Assembly: GCA_964567755.1 (NCBI GenBank)
Contig: CAZMNW010000023.1
Location: forward strand, 1-64,000
Length of the DNA stretch: 64,000 nucleotides
Origin: DASRJW01 sp964567755
GTDB taxonomy: Bacteria; Krumholzibacteriota; Krumholzibacteriia; G020349025
Reading direction: 5' to 3'
Part shown: one piece after another, positions 17,904 to 27,013 of the stretch
Layout: each line of letters starts with the position of its first letter
Numbering within the stretch: position 1 is the first letter of the stretch
Translations under genes and position numbers: made by a program
The notes under the pieces: model-generated
Seen by the model: the letters and a program-made list of their open reading frames with translations, nothing else
Databases searched by the model: none
Told to the model about the DNA's origin: nothing

Positions 17904-19793
17904 ATGTGTGGGATCTGTGGATTCGCAGGCTCGAAGGTCACGCTCACAGCGGCAGATCTGGCACGCATGAATGCATCCATCGCCCATCGGGGGCCGGATG
18001 ACCATGGGCAGCTCACGGAGCCCGGCGTCGGCTTGGCGGCTCGGCGTCTCAGCATCCTCGACCTCGAAGGGGGCCACCAGCCCATCACCAACGAAGATGG
18101 GTCGGTCGCGGTAGTCTACAATGGTGAGATCTACAACTTCCAAGTGCTTCGCGCCGATCTCGTATCCAAGGGTCACGTCTTCCGTACGCAGACAGATACG
18201 GAAGTCTTGGTGCACCTCTACGAGGAGCGCGGCAAGGATCTGGTCCACAGCCTCCGGGGGATGTTCGCGTTCGCGCTTTGGGATCGCCGCAGCCGAACAC
18301 TTCTCCTCGCCCGTGATCGGCTGGGGATCAAGCCGCTCTACTATGCCATCCATAATGGCTCTTTGCTCTTCGGATCGGAGATCAAGGCCATCCTGAGCGC
18401 CGGGATCGTCCCCACGGATATCGACTGGCAGGCCGTCGATGCATTCCTCACCTTCACGTACATCCCCGCGCCGTACACGATCTACAAGTCCATCGCGAAG
18501 CTGCGGCCGGGCCACCTGCTACTCTATCGGGACGGTGTGTGCGTGCAGGAGCGCTACTGGGACGTCGACTTCTCCCGCCAGGACGACACTGCGTCAGTCG
18601 ACGACTGGAAGCAGAGGATCGAGGACAAGCTCTACGACGCAGTGCGGTCCCATCTCGTCAGCGATGTCCCTCTTGGGGCGTTCTTGTCGGGAGGCATCGA
18701 CAGCAGCCTCGTCGTAGCAATGATGGCCCGGGCCACGCAGGCGCCCGTCGAGACCTTCACCATGGGCTTCGGAGGCAAGAACCATTTTCTCCGTGATGAA
18801 CGACCGTACGCGCAAATGCTGGGGGGGCGATACTCCCTGCAGTACAACGAGTTCACGGTGGAGCCGGATTTCCGTGACATCTTGGACGAGATCCTGGATG
18901 CCTTCGATGAGCCATTCGCGGACGACTCCATCATCCCCACTTACTACATCTCTCAGCTGACGCGGCAGAAGGTCAAGGTGGCGCTTTCCGGCCTCGGGGG
19001 CGACGAACTCTTCGGCGGCTACCATCGATACCGTGGTCTGCTGATGAGCGCCTATTACGATCGTGTGCCGCAGCTCGTCCGTACCGGTATCGCCGATCCA
19101 TTACTGCAGCGGCTCCCGGAGTTGGGCGGGGGCGATGACAGGGTTGATCATGTGAAACGCTTCTCGCGGTTTTCAACGCTGAGCCCAGATCAGCGCTACC
19201 TGGGCTATGTCTCGTCCCTGGACATCGCGGGGCGGGAGCGCCTCTACAGCGCGGAGATGCGCAGGCGGGTGGATTTCGAGCGGACGTCGGAGGTGATCAC
19301 GGTGCCGTTCAACGGCTGCGGCTCCACTGACCTTCTCAACCGCGCCTTTTATACGGATCTGATGACTTACCTGCCGGACGACATCCTTGCGTTATCGGAT
19401 CGCCTCAGCATGTGGCATTCCCTGGAGATCCGCGTACCTCTCATCGATCACGAGCTCACAGAACTCGCCGCAACACTCCCCAGCAAGTACAAGATACGTC
19501 TTGGGTCGACGAAGTGGCTGCTGCGGGGAATCGCCGAGAACTGGTTGCCGCGCGAGATCATCCACCACCGCAAGCAGGGCTTTCAGTCGCCCATGGCTGC
19601 CTGGCTGCGGGACGAGCTGCGGGGGTTCGCGAAGGAAGTGTTGCAGGATCGATCCGTGGCTGCTCTCGGGCTATTCGACGCCGCGGAGATCGAACGTCTG
19701 CTCAGCCAGCACGCGAGCGGCAGGCAGAAGAACGACAAGATCCTCCTGTCGCTGCTGATTCTGTTTCGCTGGATGCGGCGGAAGCTCCTGTGA
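17904..19793 (+). CDS. glutamine-hydrolysing amidotransferase, asparagine-synthase type (exosortase-system class)
   Basis: A 629-residue class II glutamine amidotransferase. Cys2 of MCGICGFAG is the glutaminase nucleophile, followed by RGPDDHG near 28-34 and GEIYNF. The synthetase half has the PP-loop LSGGIDSSLV near 260 and GLGGDELFGGYHRYR. The length and this start match the exosortase A-associated amidotransferase (TIGR03108 type, about 628 residues) better than housekeeping AsnB. It uses glutamine and ATP to amidate a carboxylate, probably a uronic acid or similar group of the exopolysaccharide. A 118-base gap separates it from the GT4 gene. Confidence 0.88.
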   Translation: MCGICGFAGSKVTLTAADLARMNASIAHRGPDDHGQLTEPGVGLAARRLSILDLEGGHQPITNEDGSVAVVYNGEIYNFQVLRADLVSKGHVFRTQTDTEVLVHLYEERGKDLVHSLRGMFAFALWDRRSRTLLLARDRLGIKPLYYAIHNGSLLFGSEIKAILSAGIVPTDIDWQAVDAFLTFTYIPAPYTIYKSIAKLRPGHLLLYRDGVCVQERYWDVDFSRQDDTASVDDWKQRIEDKLYDAVRSHLVSDVPLGAFLSGGIDSSLVVAMMARATQAPVETFTMGFGGKNHFLRDERPYAQMLGGRYSLQYNEFTVEPDFRDILDEILDAFDEPFADDSIIPTYYISQLTRQKVKVALSGLGGDELFGGYHRYRGLLMSAYYDRVPQLVRTGIADPLLQRLPELGGGDDRVDHVKRFSRFSTLSPDQRYLGYVSSLDIAGRERLYSAEMRRRVDFERTSEVITVPFNGCGSTDLLNRAFYTDLMTYLPDDILALSDRLSMWHSLEIRVPLIDHELTELAATLPSKYKIRLGSTKWLLRGIAENWLPREIIHHRKQGFQSPMAAWLRDELRGFAKEVLQDRSVAALGLFDAAEIERLLSQHASGRQKNDKILLSLLILFRWMRRKLL

Positions 19794-20302
19794 GGCTGGG
19801 CTGCAAGATGCGCAGGATGATGGCGCATTTGGAGTTGTACGATGCTCGTTGCTGAAACGGGACTGAAAAGTGTCTGAATAATCCCTGTCCCTCTGCGCCG
19901 CGTTCAACCATCCGAGAAAAATCGCCCTCTTGGTCGAACCGTCTCGAGAACTCCTGTTGGGCGCTGACTGGTTCGTCCCGTGGCATCGGCATTGCCCTGA
20001 TTGCTTTGGTCAACGCCGATGGATCGTGGACCACAATTGGGCATGCCGGCCGTTGCGAGACATCGTTGTACTCCGGCGCGCTCATGAAACTTGGTGTCGA
20101 GCGCCTCAAGCCAGCGAGTTTCGACTAGTCTGCGGTGTCACATCGGACCCCACTCGTGCTGTAGAGACAGACAGAGGGCGATTTGGCGTGTGTAGCCGAC
20201 GGGTCCACCAGTGGCGCTATACCACCCGCCAGAACACGCCGTTTCGTGAGCGTATGAGAGGTATGACGCAGATGGCGACGAATGTGCTAATCTAGCTGAG
20301 TG
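19794..20302. other. long intergenic region with a possible gene remnant
   Basis: About 500 bases before the structured leader. A plus-strand frame ending in TAG at 20126-20128 encodes DGSWTTIGHAGRCETSLYSG, loosely reminiscent of the HAG..ETS region of creatininase-family proteins. It has no plausible start and may be chance or a fossil. I see nothing else. Confidence 0.3.
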
Positions 20303-20400
20303 GATCGGCTTGCACCGATCGAACGGTGGGGTATCCCGCCCCCAGCCACACCGTAAAGACCATCGGTAAACCGTGTGCGGAAGCACAGGCGGGGTTGAAA
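20303..20400 (+). ncRNA. candidate structured leader RNA upstream of the ligase-exosortase genes
   Basis: Three helices can be drawn in 98 bases. GATCGG (20303-20308) pairs with CCGATC (20315-20320) over a six-base loop. ACGGTG (20323-20328) pairs with CACCGT (20349-20354) and encloses a GGG/CCC inner stem. TGTGC (20374-20378) pairs with GCACA (20383-20387) around a GGAA tetraloop of the GNRA class. AACC and GGTT flank the last helix and can extend it. The ORF starts 17 bases later. It does not fit the c-di-GMP-I, TPP, cobalamin or glycine riboswitch consensus as I know them. Function unknown. Confidence 0.4.
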
Positions 20401-20416
20401 GGGGAATCTGGCGCCA

Positions 20417-21949
20417 ATGGGCCCTCTTGTGGGGGCAGTGCGCCAGAAACTACAAGCAATGGGTAGCCGACAGTACTTCACTCGCAATGACAGATTGAGT
20501 CCGCTTGCGGAACGCCCCGATCTTACGAGTTCCGCTGAGACGGTGCTGGGGCGACGGATAGTTTACTTCCTCGCCATAACTCTGATTGGTATCGCCCTGG
20601 GCTTGGCCGCGACGAGAATTCCCCTGCTATTCCTAGTGGGACTTCTAGGCGGTGTAGTTTGCCTTGTCTTGATCTTGATGCGCCCATATGTGGGTCTGTT
20701 GATCTACACGGCTCTTTTCATCCTCCGTCTTGGCGAACTCTATCCAGTACTTGCCAAGCTGCGGCTGGAACTCGTTATCGGAGTGATCACTTTCGCCGGC
20801 ATCTTCCTCAACCAGTACTTACGAACAGGTCGCCTCCAGATGGACAGCTCGAAACAGACGAAGTTCCTCCTTTTCTTCATGGTCTCGGTGCTCCTTTCCG
20901 TGCCGTTCTCATACTATCGAACAGCCGCTGTCGGTGGGTTGACTGAAACGCTTCGAGTCGTTGTCTTCTACATAATGATCGTTCTACTTCTGAACAGTCG
21001 AAAAACGTCTCGCTACTTTGTCTGGTTGTTTTGCCTCTTGATGGTTCATCTGGCCTTCACTGCGCTGAGAGGCTACTACTCAGGACATGCTGGATTCGCC
21101 CAAGGAATCGCCCGCGCCGAAGCAGCCACGTCGATGGGTAACAACCCGAACGAATTGGGAACAACTTGCGCCTCTGCTATACCCATTTTCTTCCTCGTGA
21201 TGGCTGTTCCCCGTTCGGGGTTCCGGCGACGCCTTCTCCTGGGAGCGAGCGCGGTTGTCCTCCTCATGGTGTTGATCTACACGGGCTCGCGAGCTTCCTT
21301 TCTCGGATTCTTGGCTGGTTGTACGTGTCTTTGGTGGCTGGCGCGCCGTAAGGCACTGATGGGCAGCCTCGGTGTTTGCCTCCTTCTGGCCGGGCTCTAC
21401 ATGCTTCCAGAAGAATACAAGGGACGGTATCGGACAATCGCAAGTGCCGCAAGTGGTGGCGAGATTGATGGATCTTCACACTCCCGCATCGAAACCTGGA
21501 AGGATGGCCTTCGGATGGTCATGGACAGGCCCTTGTTCGGTGTCGGTATTAGTTGCTTTTCTGCCGCCCATGGACAGCGCGACGGGTTTTGGCTCAACTC
21601 CCATAGCCTATACGTTCAGGTTCTGGCGGAACTCGGCATTGTCGGCGCTATTGCGTTTTTCGGGTTCCTGATCGAAGTCATTCGACTGAATCGCCGAACG
21701 GCGCGGCGCATGACCATGGCCTCCGGTGACTGGTCTTTCGAGAAAGCCACGCTCAACGCAATTCTTGCCGGACTCGTCGTGCTCTTTGTGTCAGGCATAT
21801 TCGGTCACAGTCTCATGCGGCGCACCTGGTATGTCTACGCCGCGGTGAGTTTGTCGATTGCTCGTATCTACCAACAACGAGAGGACTTGGACGAAGAATC
21901 TCTCGACTCTACTAAACACGCGGTTCTCCGCATTGGACAACCAGCGTGA
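20417..21949 (+). CDS. O-antigen ligase/polymerase-like membrane protein (Wzy/WaaL fold)
   Basis: A 510-residue integral membrane protein with about 11-12 hydrophobic segments between residues 48 and 480 and a large periplasmic loop near 330-400. The loop contains HSRIETWKDGLRMVMDRPLF and the NSHSLYVQVLAELG stretch typical of the Wzy_C (O-antigen ligase) domain. It is predicted to polymerise or transfer lipid-linked glycan at the periplasmic face. The stop overlaps the exosortase start by four bases (ATGA-like GTGA), so they are coupled. The ATG has AAGGGG about 12 bases upstream. The first 45 residues are hydrophilic and cytosolic. Confidence 0.86.
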   Translation: MGPLVGAVRQKLQAMGSRQYFTRNDRLSPLAERPDLTSSAETVLGRRIVYFLAITLIGIALGLAATRIPLLFLVGLLGGVVCLVLILMRPYVGLLIYTALFILRLGELYPVLAKLRLELVIGVITFAGIFLNQYLRTGRLQMDSSKQTKFLLFFMVSVLLSVPFSYYRTAAVGGLTETLRVVVFYIMIVLLLNSRKTSRYFVWLFCLLMVHLAFTALRGYYSGHAGFAQGIARAEAATSMGNNPNELGTTCASAIPIFFLVMAVPRSGFRRRLLLGASAVVLLMVLIYTGSRASFLGFLAGCTCLWWLARRKALMGSLGVCLLLAGLYMLPEEYKGRYRTIASAASGGEIDGSSHSRIETWKDGLRMVMDRPLFGVGISCFSAAHGQRDGFWLNSHSLYVQVLAELGIVGAIAFFGFLIEVIRLNRRTARRMTMASGDWSFEKATLNAILAGLVVLFVSGIFGHSLMRRTWYVYAAVSLSIARIYQQREDLDEESLDSTKHAVLRIGQPA

Positions 21950-22788
21950 CCTCCAAGCGAGCCCCACTTCTTGTCTCTTTGACCATCTTGCTCGCGGGCT
22001 TGGCCGTCGCTTATGTCCCCGTTCTCACCGAGCTCGGTCGTGATTGGATGCGTGATCCCAACTACAGCCACGGAGTGCTGATGCCCGTGATATCTGCTTA
22101 CGTCCTGTGGCGGCAGCGAAAATCCTTGGCTGCCCTGCCGCGACGACCCGCACGAATAGGATTCCTTGGCGTGCTCGCGGCAATGGGGTTGCTCGTCGTC
22201 GGTACGGCCGGGGCTGAAGTGTTCACCCAGAGGGTGAGTCTCGTCGCCCTCATGGGGTCGGCTGTCCTGTTTCTCCTGGGATGGCGCTGGCTTGGTGCGG
22301 CCGCGTTTCCGATCGCCCTATTGCTCCTGGCGATTCCCCTGCCCTATCTGATCTACTACACACTCACGAGTCCAATGCAGGCTCTCGCGGCGAAGATCGC
22401 CGTGATCGGTCTCAAGGTTACAGGCATTCCTGTCGTCGCGCAGGGGAACATGCTGCACCTGCCCGAGAACCTCTCGCTCGAGGTGGCGGAAGCGTGTAGT
22501 GGCATCCGCTCGCTTTATGCATTCCTGGCGCTGGGGGCTCTGATTGCATATTTCACCCCACTCCCCTTGTTGGGTAGAATCTTGGTGTTCTTGGCCACGA
22601 TTCCCCTAAGTGTCTTGGCCAATAGTTTCCGGGTTTGGGCCAGCAGCCTGGGTGCCTACCTCGTCGGCCCTGAGGTGACCAAAGGAATCGTTCACGAACT
22701 GTTCGGCCTGCTCGTGTTCGTAACCGCCCTGGCACTTTTTTTCCTGGTGCGGAAGGGGGTGAGAAGTCTGTGGCCGTCCGCATCCTGA
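21946..22788 (+). CDS. xrtA: exosortase (XrtA-type)
   Basis: A 280-residue transpeptidase-like membrane protein with about eight hydrophobic segments. The catalytic triad of the family is intact: Cys184 in VAEACSGIRSL, Arg229 in NSFRVW and His250 in KGIVHELFG. It cleaves the PEP-CTERM tail of exported proteins at the inner membrane and passes them on, probably to a glycan acceptor. The start is a GTG overlapping the upstream stop. EpsI overlaps its last 19 bases. The PEP-CTERM protein at 40764-41465 is the only likely substrate in this window. The XrtA subtype is inferred from neighbours, not proven. Confidence 0.92.
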   Translation: MTSKRAPLLVSLTILLAGLAVAYVPVLTELGRDWMRDPNYSHGVLMPVISAYVLWRQRKSLAALPRRPARIGFLGVLAAMGLLVVGTAGAEVFTQRVSLVALMGSAVLFLLGWRWLGAAAFPIALLLLAIPLPYLIYYTLTSPMQALAAKIAVIGLKVTGIPVVAQGNMLHLPENLSLEVAEACSGIRSLYAFLALGALIAYFTPLPLLGRILVFLATIPLSVLANSFRVWASSLGAYLVGPEVTKGIVHELFGLLVFVTALALFFLVRKGVRSLWPSAS

Positions 22789-23396
22789 TCGTGGCCCTCT
22801 GCGTGAGCTTCGCGGGCTTGTATGCCAGAGACCTGTCATCCCAGCGCAGCGTTGTCACACAGCTACCCTCTTTCACGCGCCTGCCCGCGACTTTTGATGG
22901 TTGGTACAGCGAGGATTTCTCCATGTCCGAAAACGTTGCAGAGGTCCTCGATGCGGACGCCGCCCTGCAGCGCTGCTACCGCCACCCGAACGGGAGCGAG
23001 GTGTGGCTGTTCTTGGCCTACTTCTCCGAACAGCAGGTGAATTCGCAGATTCACTCGCCGCGACACTGCGTCCCCGGAGGCGGCTGGAACGTAGTCTCAC
23101 TGCAAAGCGAGACGGTGCAGCTCGCGCACGGGCCCGAGACCGTGGCATGCATGAACGTCGAGCGTGGTGGTAAGCAGCAGCAGATCGTGTACTGGTTCCG
23201 CACGCAGGGCGGTACCGTGACGGGAGAATATGCGCTGAAGTGGGACCTCGTGCGCAATGCCCTAGGCCGCCGACCGACGAATGCCCTTTCCGTGCACTAC
23301 AGCGCTACCCGCGAAGACACCGAGGCGATGCACAAATTGATGGCAGTGCTCGATCCTCTCTTGAACGACATTATGCGCGAGGTGGGACTCGAATGA
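22770..23396 (+). CDS. epsI: EpsI-family exosortase-associated protein
   Basis: A 208-residue protein of the EpsI family (TIGR02914), found beside exosortases and often fused to them. The N-terminal 20 residues form one hydrophobic anchor. The conserved HSPRHCVPGGGWNV motif is near 88-101, with a Cys that could be functional. Its role is unproven; a periplasmic partner of the exosortase in glycan or protein processing is assumed. It starts at a GTG inside the exosortase gene and stops inside the next start (ATGA), so four genes in a row are coupled. Confidence 0.88.
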   Translation: MAVRILIVALCVSFAGLYARDLSSQRSVVTQLPSFTRLPATFDGWYSEDFSMSENVAEVLDADAALQRCYRHPNGSEVWLFLAYFSEQQVNSQIHSPRHCVPGGGWNVVSLQSETVQLAHGPETVACMNVERGGKQQQIVYWFRTQGGTVTGEYALKWDLVRNALGRRPTNALSVHYSATREDTEAMHKLMAVLDPLLNDIMREVGLE

Positions 23397-24361
23397 GCCG
23401 GCACGATGTCAGCTGGGCCGATGAAACGCCTCGACCTGCGCCGAGTGAAAGTACCGAACCCGTGTTGGCAACTTCGTCGACAGCGACAGAATTATCGACA
23501 GCAGCCTTCTCGGCGGACGTCGAGGACTACTTCCAAGTCGAGGCGCTGCGCCGGGTGTGCCCCAGGGAACGCTGGGAGACCTTCGAGGACCGCACCGAGG
23601 CCAACACGGATCGTCTCCTCGAGTTGCTCGCACGACATGATGCTCTCGGCACATTCTTTGTCCTTGGCTGGACCGCCCAGCGGCATCCCGGTCTGGTCCG
23701 GCGCATTGCCGCGGCCGGCCACGAGGTCGCCTCGCACGGTTTCGATCACGAACTGGTCTACAACCAAACCCCGGAAGCCTTCAGACAAGACGTGCGGCGC
23801 GCTCGTGCCCTACTCCAGGACCTGAGCAGCCAGGAGGTCCTCGGCTACCGCGCCCCGTCTTACACGATCGTGGCACGGACGCTCTGGGCTCTGCCCATCC
23901 TGGCGGAGGAAGGCTATCGTTACGACTCGAGCATCTTCCCCATCCGGCGGCGCCGCTACGGCATACCCGCAGCGCCACGCACTCCTTATATGCACACACT
24001 TGAGAGCGGGCTCCAGCTTGCCGAGTTCCCCCTGCCAACGATTCGACTCGGTGGCCTCAATTTTCCCGCCACCGGCGGCGCCTACCTCCGGTTGCTCCCT
24101 TACGGATTCCAGACATGGGCGGTGCGTCGGATTCTCGAACAGAATCGAGGCTTCGCCCTGACCATCCACCCTTGGGAGATCGATCCCAGCCAACCGCGGT
24201 TTTCAGTCAGTGTACGAACTCGTTGGACGCACTATCACAACCTCGCACATGCAGCGAGGCGACTCGAGGGGCTGCTCGAGTTGGCGCGCTATCGGCCAAT
24301 CTCCGCGGTTCTGCGAAGATTGAACCTGCTCGACGACGTGCCCCTCGGTGTCACCTCTTAA
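23393..24361 (+). CDS. XrtA/PEP-CTERM-locus polysaccharide deacetylase
   Basis: A 322-residue NodB-fold deacetylase. The start at 23393 is set by the four-base ATGA overlap with epsI; the frame upstream of it lies inside epsI. DVEDYFQVEAL at 42-52 is the signature of the exosortase-locus subfamily (TIGR03006 type) and holds the catalytic Asp. ASHGFDHELVY near 112-122 gives the two metal-binding His, and HPWEIDP near 265 carries the late catalytic His. The 35-residue Ser/Thr-rich N-terminus is longer than usual. It probably deacetylates the exopolysaccharide made by this locus. Confidence 0.88.
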   Translation: MSRHDVSWADETPRPAPSESTEPVLATSSTATELSTAAFSADVEDYFQVEALRRVCPRERWETFEDRTEANTDRLLELLARHDALGTFFVLGWTAQRHPGLVRRIAAAGHEVASHGFDHELVYNQTPEAFRQDVRRARALLQDLSSQEVLGYRAPSYTIVARTLWALPILAEEGYRYDSSIFPIRRRRYGIPAAPRTPYMHTLESGLQLAEFPLPTIRLGGLNFPATGGAYLRLLPYGFQTWAVRRILEQNRGFALTIHPWEIDPSQPRFSVSVRTRWTHYHNLAHAARRLEGLLELARYRPISAVLRRLNLLDDVPLGVTS

Positions 24362-24489
24362 TTGGGTTGGGTGCCTCTATTGCGCACGCATGACCTCTTC
24401 AACGTGGAGAACCACTGCACAATGTTGGATCCGAGGATCCTGATGAAGACGTTCGAGGGCTTCGTGTGGGGTCACGGTGCGCACAGGCT

Positions 24490-25611
24490 ATGAATCGCGT
24501 CGTTTGCCATCTCATCGCGAGTGAATTCGCCGGCGGCCCGGAGAAACAGATCGTGGAACACTGTGTGCGCTTGCCGCAGCCGTGGCGGGCGGTCATCGGA
24601 TCTTTCCGAGAGAATCGCACGCAAGTCGAGGTGATCGAGGCTGCCCGTGCGCGTGGTCTGCCGACGTTTCTCATCGACACGCGTTCCGGCTTCAGCTTGC
24701 TCGCGGTGCGCCAACTGCAACGCTTCCTGTCCGACTGGAAGGTCGACATCCTCATCACTCACGGCTTCAAACCGAATGTCGTGGGTTGGCTGGCTGGGCG
24801 CATGAGCCGCTGGCGTCCGGTTCCGTTTGTTCGCGGCTATACGGCGGCAACTTGGCGTGTGCGCCGCTACGAGGAGCTGGACCGTTGGGTTCTGCGTCGT
24901 TCACCGCGAGTACTGTGCGTGTCCGAGGGCACGCGTCGCGTCCTCGTGGGTCACGGGCTTCGCCCCGAACGCATTACAGTCGTGCACAACGCCGTGGACT
25001 GCGACATCGCTGCGCACGTGCGACCGCGTGATCTGCGCGCCGAGTTTGCGTTGCCTCCGGCTGCAAAGGTCCTCGTCGCGGCAGGTCGGTTGAGCCCCGA
25101 GAAAGGGCACGCGAAGCTCCTGGAGGCGCTGCAGGAACTCCGCCACCGCGATCCGCCAGTGCACCTCGTGCTTTGCGGCAGCGGCGCCATGGAGCAATCT
25201 CTTCGCCGCCAAGCCGAGGCAACAGGACTCAATGAACGCGTCGTCTTCGCGGGCTTTCGTCGCAACGTCCTCGAGTATCTGGCCGGTGCCGATGTGGTGG
25301 TCAACCCGTCGTTCACAGAAGGCCTCCCCAACGTGCTCCTGGAGGCGTTCTCGCTGGGGAAGCCCGTCGTGGCTACCAACGTCGGTGGAACTGCGGAGCT
25401 CGTGCTCGATGGACAAACCGGCTGGTTGGTACCACCGGGTGACGCAACGGCGCTCGCATCTGCTATTACAGGGGCTCTCGACGATGCGGTGCGTGCGGAG
25501 GCCCTCGGCTCGCAGGCACGAGAGCACGCCAAGACCCACTTCTCGTTCGAGAAACAAACGGAGGAGCTCACCAGAGTCTATGCTGAGCTTACCAATGGCT
25601 CTCGCAGGTGA
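24490..25611 (+). CDS. family 4 glycosyltransferase
   Basis: A 373-residue GT-B enzyme. ATG 24490 places MNRVVCHLIASEFAGGPEKQ at the N-terminus, with the Gly-rich acceptor-side loop typical of the family. GRLSPEKGHAKLLEAL near 197 begins the donor domain, and FTEGLPNVLLEAFSLGKPVV near 280 carries the E-x7-E motif. It should add a sugar from a nucleotide donor to a lipid-linked intermediate. It lies 128 bases after the deacetylase and before the adenylating enzyme, on the same strand. The frame opens eight codons earlier, but without a better ribosome site. Confidence 0.88.
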   Translation: MNRVVCHLIASEFAGGPEKQIVEHCVRLPQPWRAVIGSFRENRTQVEVIEAARARGLPTFLIDTRSGFSLLAVRQLQRFLSDWKVDILITHGFKPNVVGWLAGRMSRWRPVPFVRGYTAATWRVRRYEELDRWVLRRSPRVLCVSEGTRRVLVGHGLRPERITVVHNAVDCDIAAHVRPRDLRAEFALPPAAKVLVAAGRLSPEKGHAKLLEALQELRHRDPPVHLVLCGSGAMEQSLRRQAEATGLNERVVFAGFRRNVLEYLAGADVVVNPSFTEGLPNVLLEAFSLGKPVVATNVGGTAELVLDGQTGWLVPPGDATALASAITGALDDAVRAEALGSQAREHAKTHFSFEKQTEELTRVYAELTNGSRR

Positions 25612-25638
25612 TCGCCCACGAACCCTCCTGGATCGGAG

Positions 25639-26985
25639 ATGCGAGCATCCATGATGGCGTGGTGGTTCAGAACCTTCGTGGCGCCCCCTTGGGCCTTGTG
25701 GGAACACTCGCCTTACCTCCGCGTGGCGACACGGCTCGACCGTGAGCGCGCGCTGCCGCTGGAGGAGCGCCGCGAACGGCAGTGGCGAGAGCTTTGCGCC
25801 ATCGTCGCCCATGCTTTCCACGAGTCACCCTTCTATCGCCAGCGCTTCCAGCAGGCCGGCTTCGAACCAGGCGACTTGCGCTCTTGGGACGACCTGCATC
25901 GCTTACCGGTTCTGACGAAGGACGATATACGCGAGCATGGAGACGACATGGTCGCGCGTTCCCACAACCGTGACACGCTCTTACGCAAGCGCACGTCGGG
26001 ATCCACAGGTGTTTCCTTGCACGTTCTCATGGACGAGGCATGCGGCGAGTGGAGGCGGGGGGTCGTGCTCTACCGCGACCGCTGGACGGGTTGGAATCTC
26101 TGCGAGCCTCGTGCTGCCGTCTGGGGCAATCCCCCCAAGCCGACTCTTCGCCAGAATCTCCGCAATGCACTGCTGCAACGCACGTTCTATCTGGACACGT
26201 TGCGCATGGACGAAGCCATGATGACGAGCTTTGCGCAGCAGATTCTCGCCCAGCACCCGACATTGCTCTGGGGGCATGCGCACTCGCTCTTTCTCTTCGC
26301 ACACTTCTGGGAATCGCAGCGGTACCCCCGGCCACGACTCAAGGGAGTCCTCAGTACGGCAATGGTGTTGCATAGCCACGAGCGCGAGGCCATCGAACGA
26401 GTCTTCGGGGTCCGCGTGTTCGACCGCTACGGTTGTGAGGAGGTCAGCCTCATCGCCAGCGAATGCGAAGCCCACGAAGGCCTGCACGTGAACACGGATG
26501 CGCTCGTCGTCGAGGTCGACCGACGTGACAGCGACCCCGCAGGTCATATTCTAGTGACGGACCTGCGGAATCGCGGCATGCCTTTCATCCGTTATGAGGT
26601 CGGCGATCGCGCCATCGCCAGTGAGCGTTCTTGCTCCTGCGGGCGCACCTATCCGTTGTTGCAAGCTGTGGCCGGTCGCGTAGCGGACTATCTGTATACG
26701 CCTACGGGGGAGCTCGTCTCAGGAATCTCACTCACGGAAAACTTTGCGACCCTCATCTCAGGAGTACGTCAAGTTCAGATCGAGCAAGACCACCTCGACC
26801 ACATCGTCATTCGTGTCGTACCGGAGGCTGAATTCGGTACCGCGAGCCGCCAAGCAATCACAGCATTGGTGGCTCAACGCTTCGGCTCACAGATGCGGCA
26901 TGACATCGATTTGGTGGAGAAGATCCCCCAAGAGCCCTCAGGGAAATACCGCTTCTCGATCTGCAGGATCTCTCGCGACACGTGA
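25639..26985 (+). CDS. PaaK/CapK-like adenylate-forming enzyme
   Basis: A 448-residue member of the phenylacetate-CoA ligase-like adenylating family. The phosphate-binding loop TSGSTG is at 119-124. DRYGCEEVS near 268-276 and RYEVGDRA near 317-324 are the adenylate-binding motifs, and the C-terminal subdomain ends with a Lys in PSGKYRF. CapK relatives are common in capsule loci, where they are thought to activate a small carboxylic acid for attachment to sugar. ATG codons at 25639, 25651 and 25654 are all possible starts; GGAG at 25635 favours the later ones. It is convergent with the GT2 gene that ends 28 bases away. Confidence 0.85.
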   Translation: MRASMMAWWFRTFVAPPWALWEHSPYLRVATRLDRERALPLEERRERQWRELCAIVAHAFHESPFYRQRFQQAGFEPGDLRSWDDLHRLPVLTKDDIREHGDDMVARSHNRDTLLRKRTSGSTGVSLHVLMDEACGEWRRGVVLYRDRWTGWNLCEPRAAVWGNPPKPTLRQNLRNALLQRTFYLDTLRMDEAMMTSFAQQILAQHPTLLWGHAHSLFLFAHFWESQRYPRPRLKGVLSTAMVLHSHEREAIERVFGVRVFDRYGCEEVSLIASECEAHEGLHVNTDALVVEVDRRDSDPAGHILVTDLRNRGMPFIRYEVGDRAIASERSCSCGRTYPLLQAVAGRVADYLYTPTGELVSGISLTENFATLISGVRQVQIEQDHLDHIVIRVVPEAEFGTASRQAITALVAQRFGSQMRHDIDLVEKIPQEPSGKYRFSICRISRDT

Positions 26986-27013
26986 CACCCCGGTTCCCGG
27001 CCGCTGTGTCCGC

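Noticed and set aside
20290..20350. tRNA-like sequence ending in CCAGCCA
   Set aside because: No cloverleaf can be drawn: the acceptor arms do not pair and the T-loop GTTCGA is missing.
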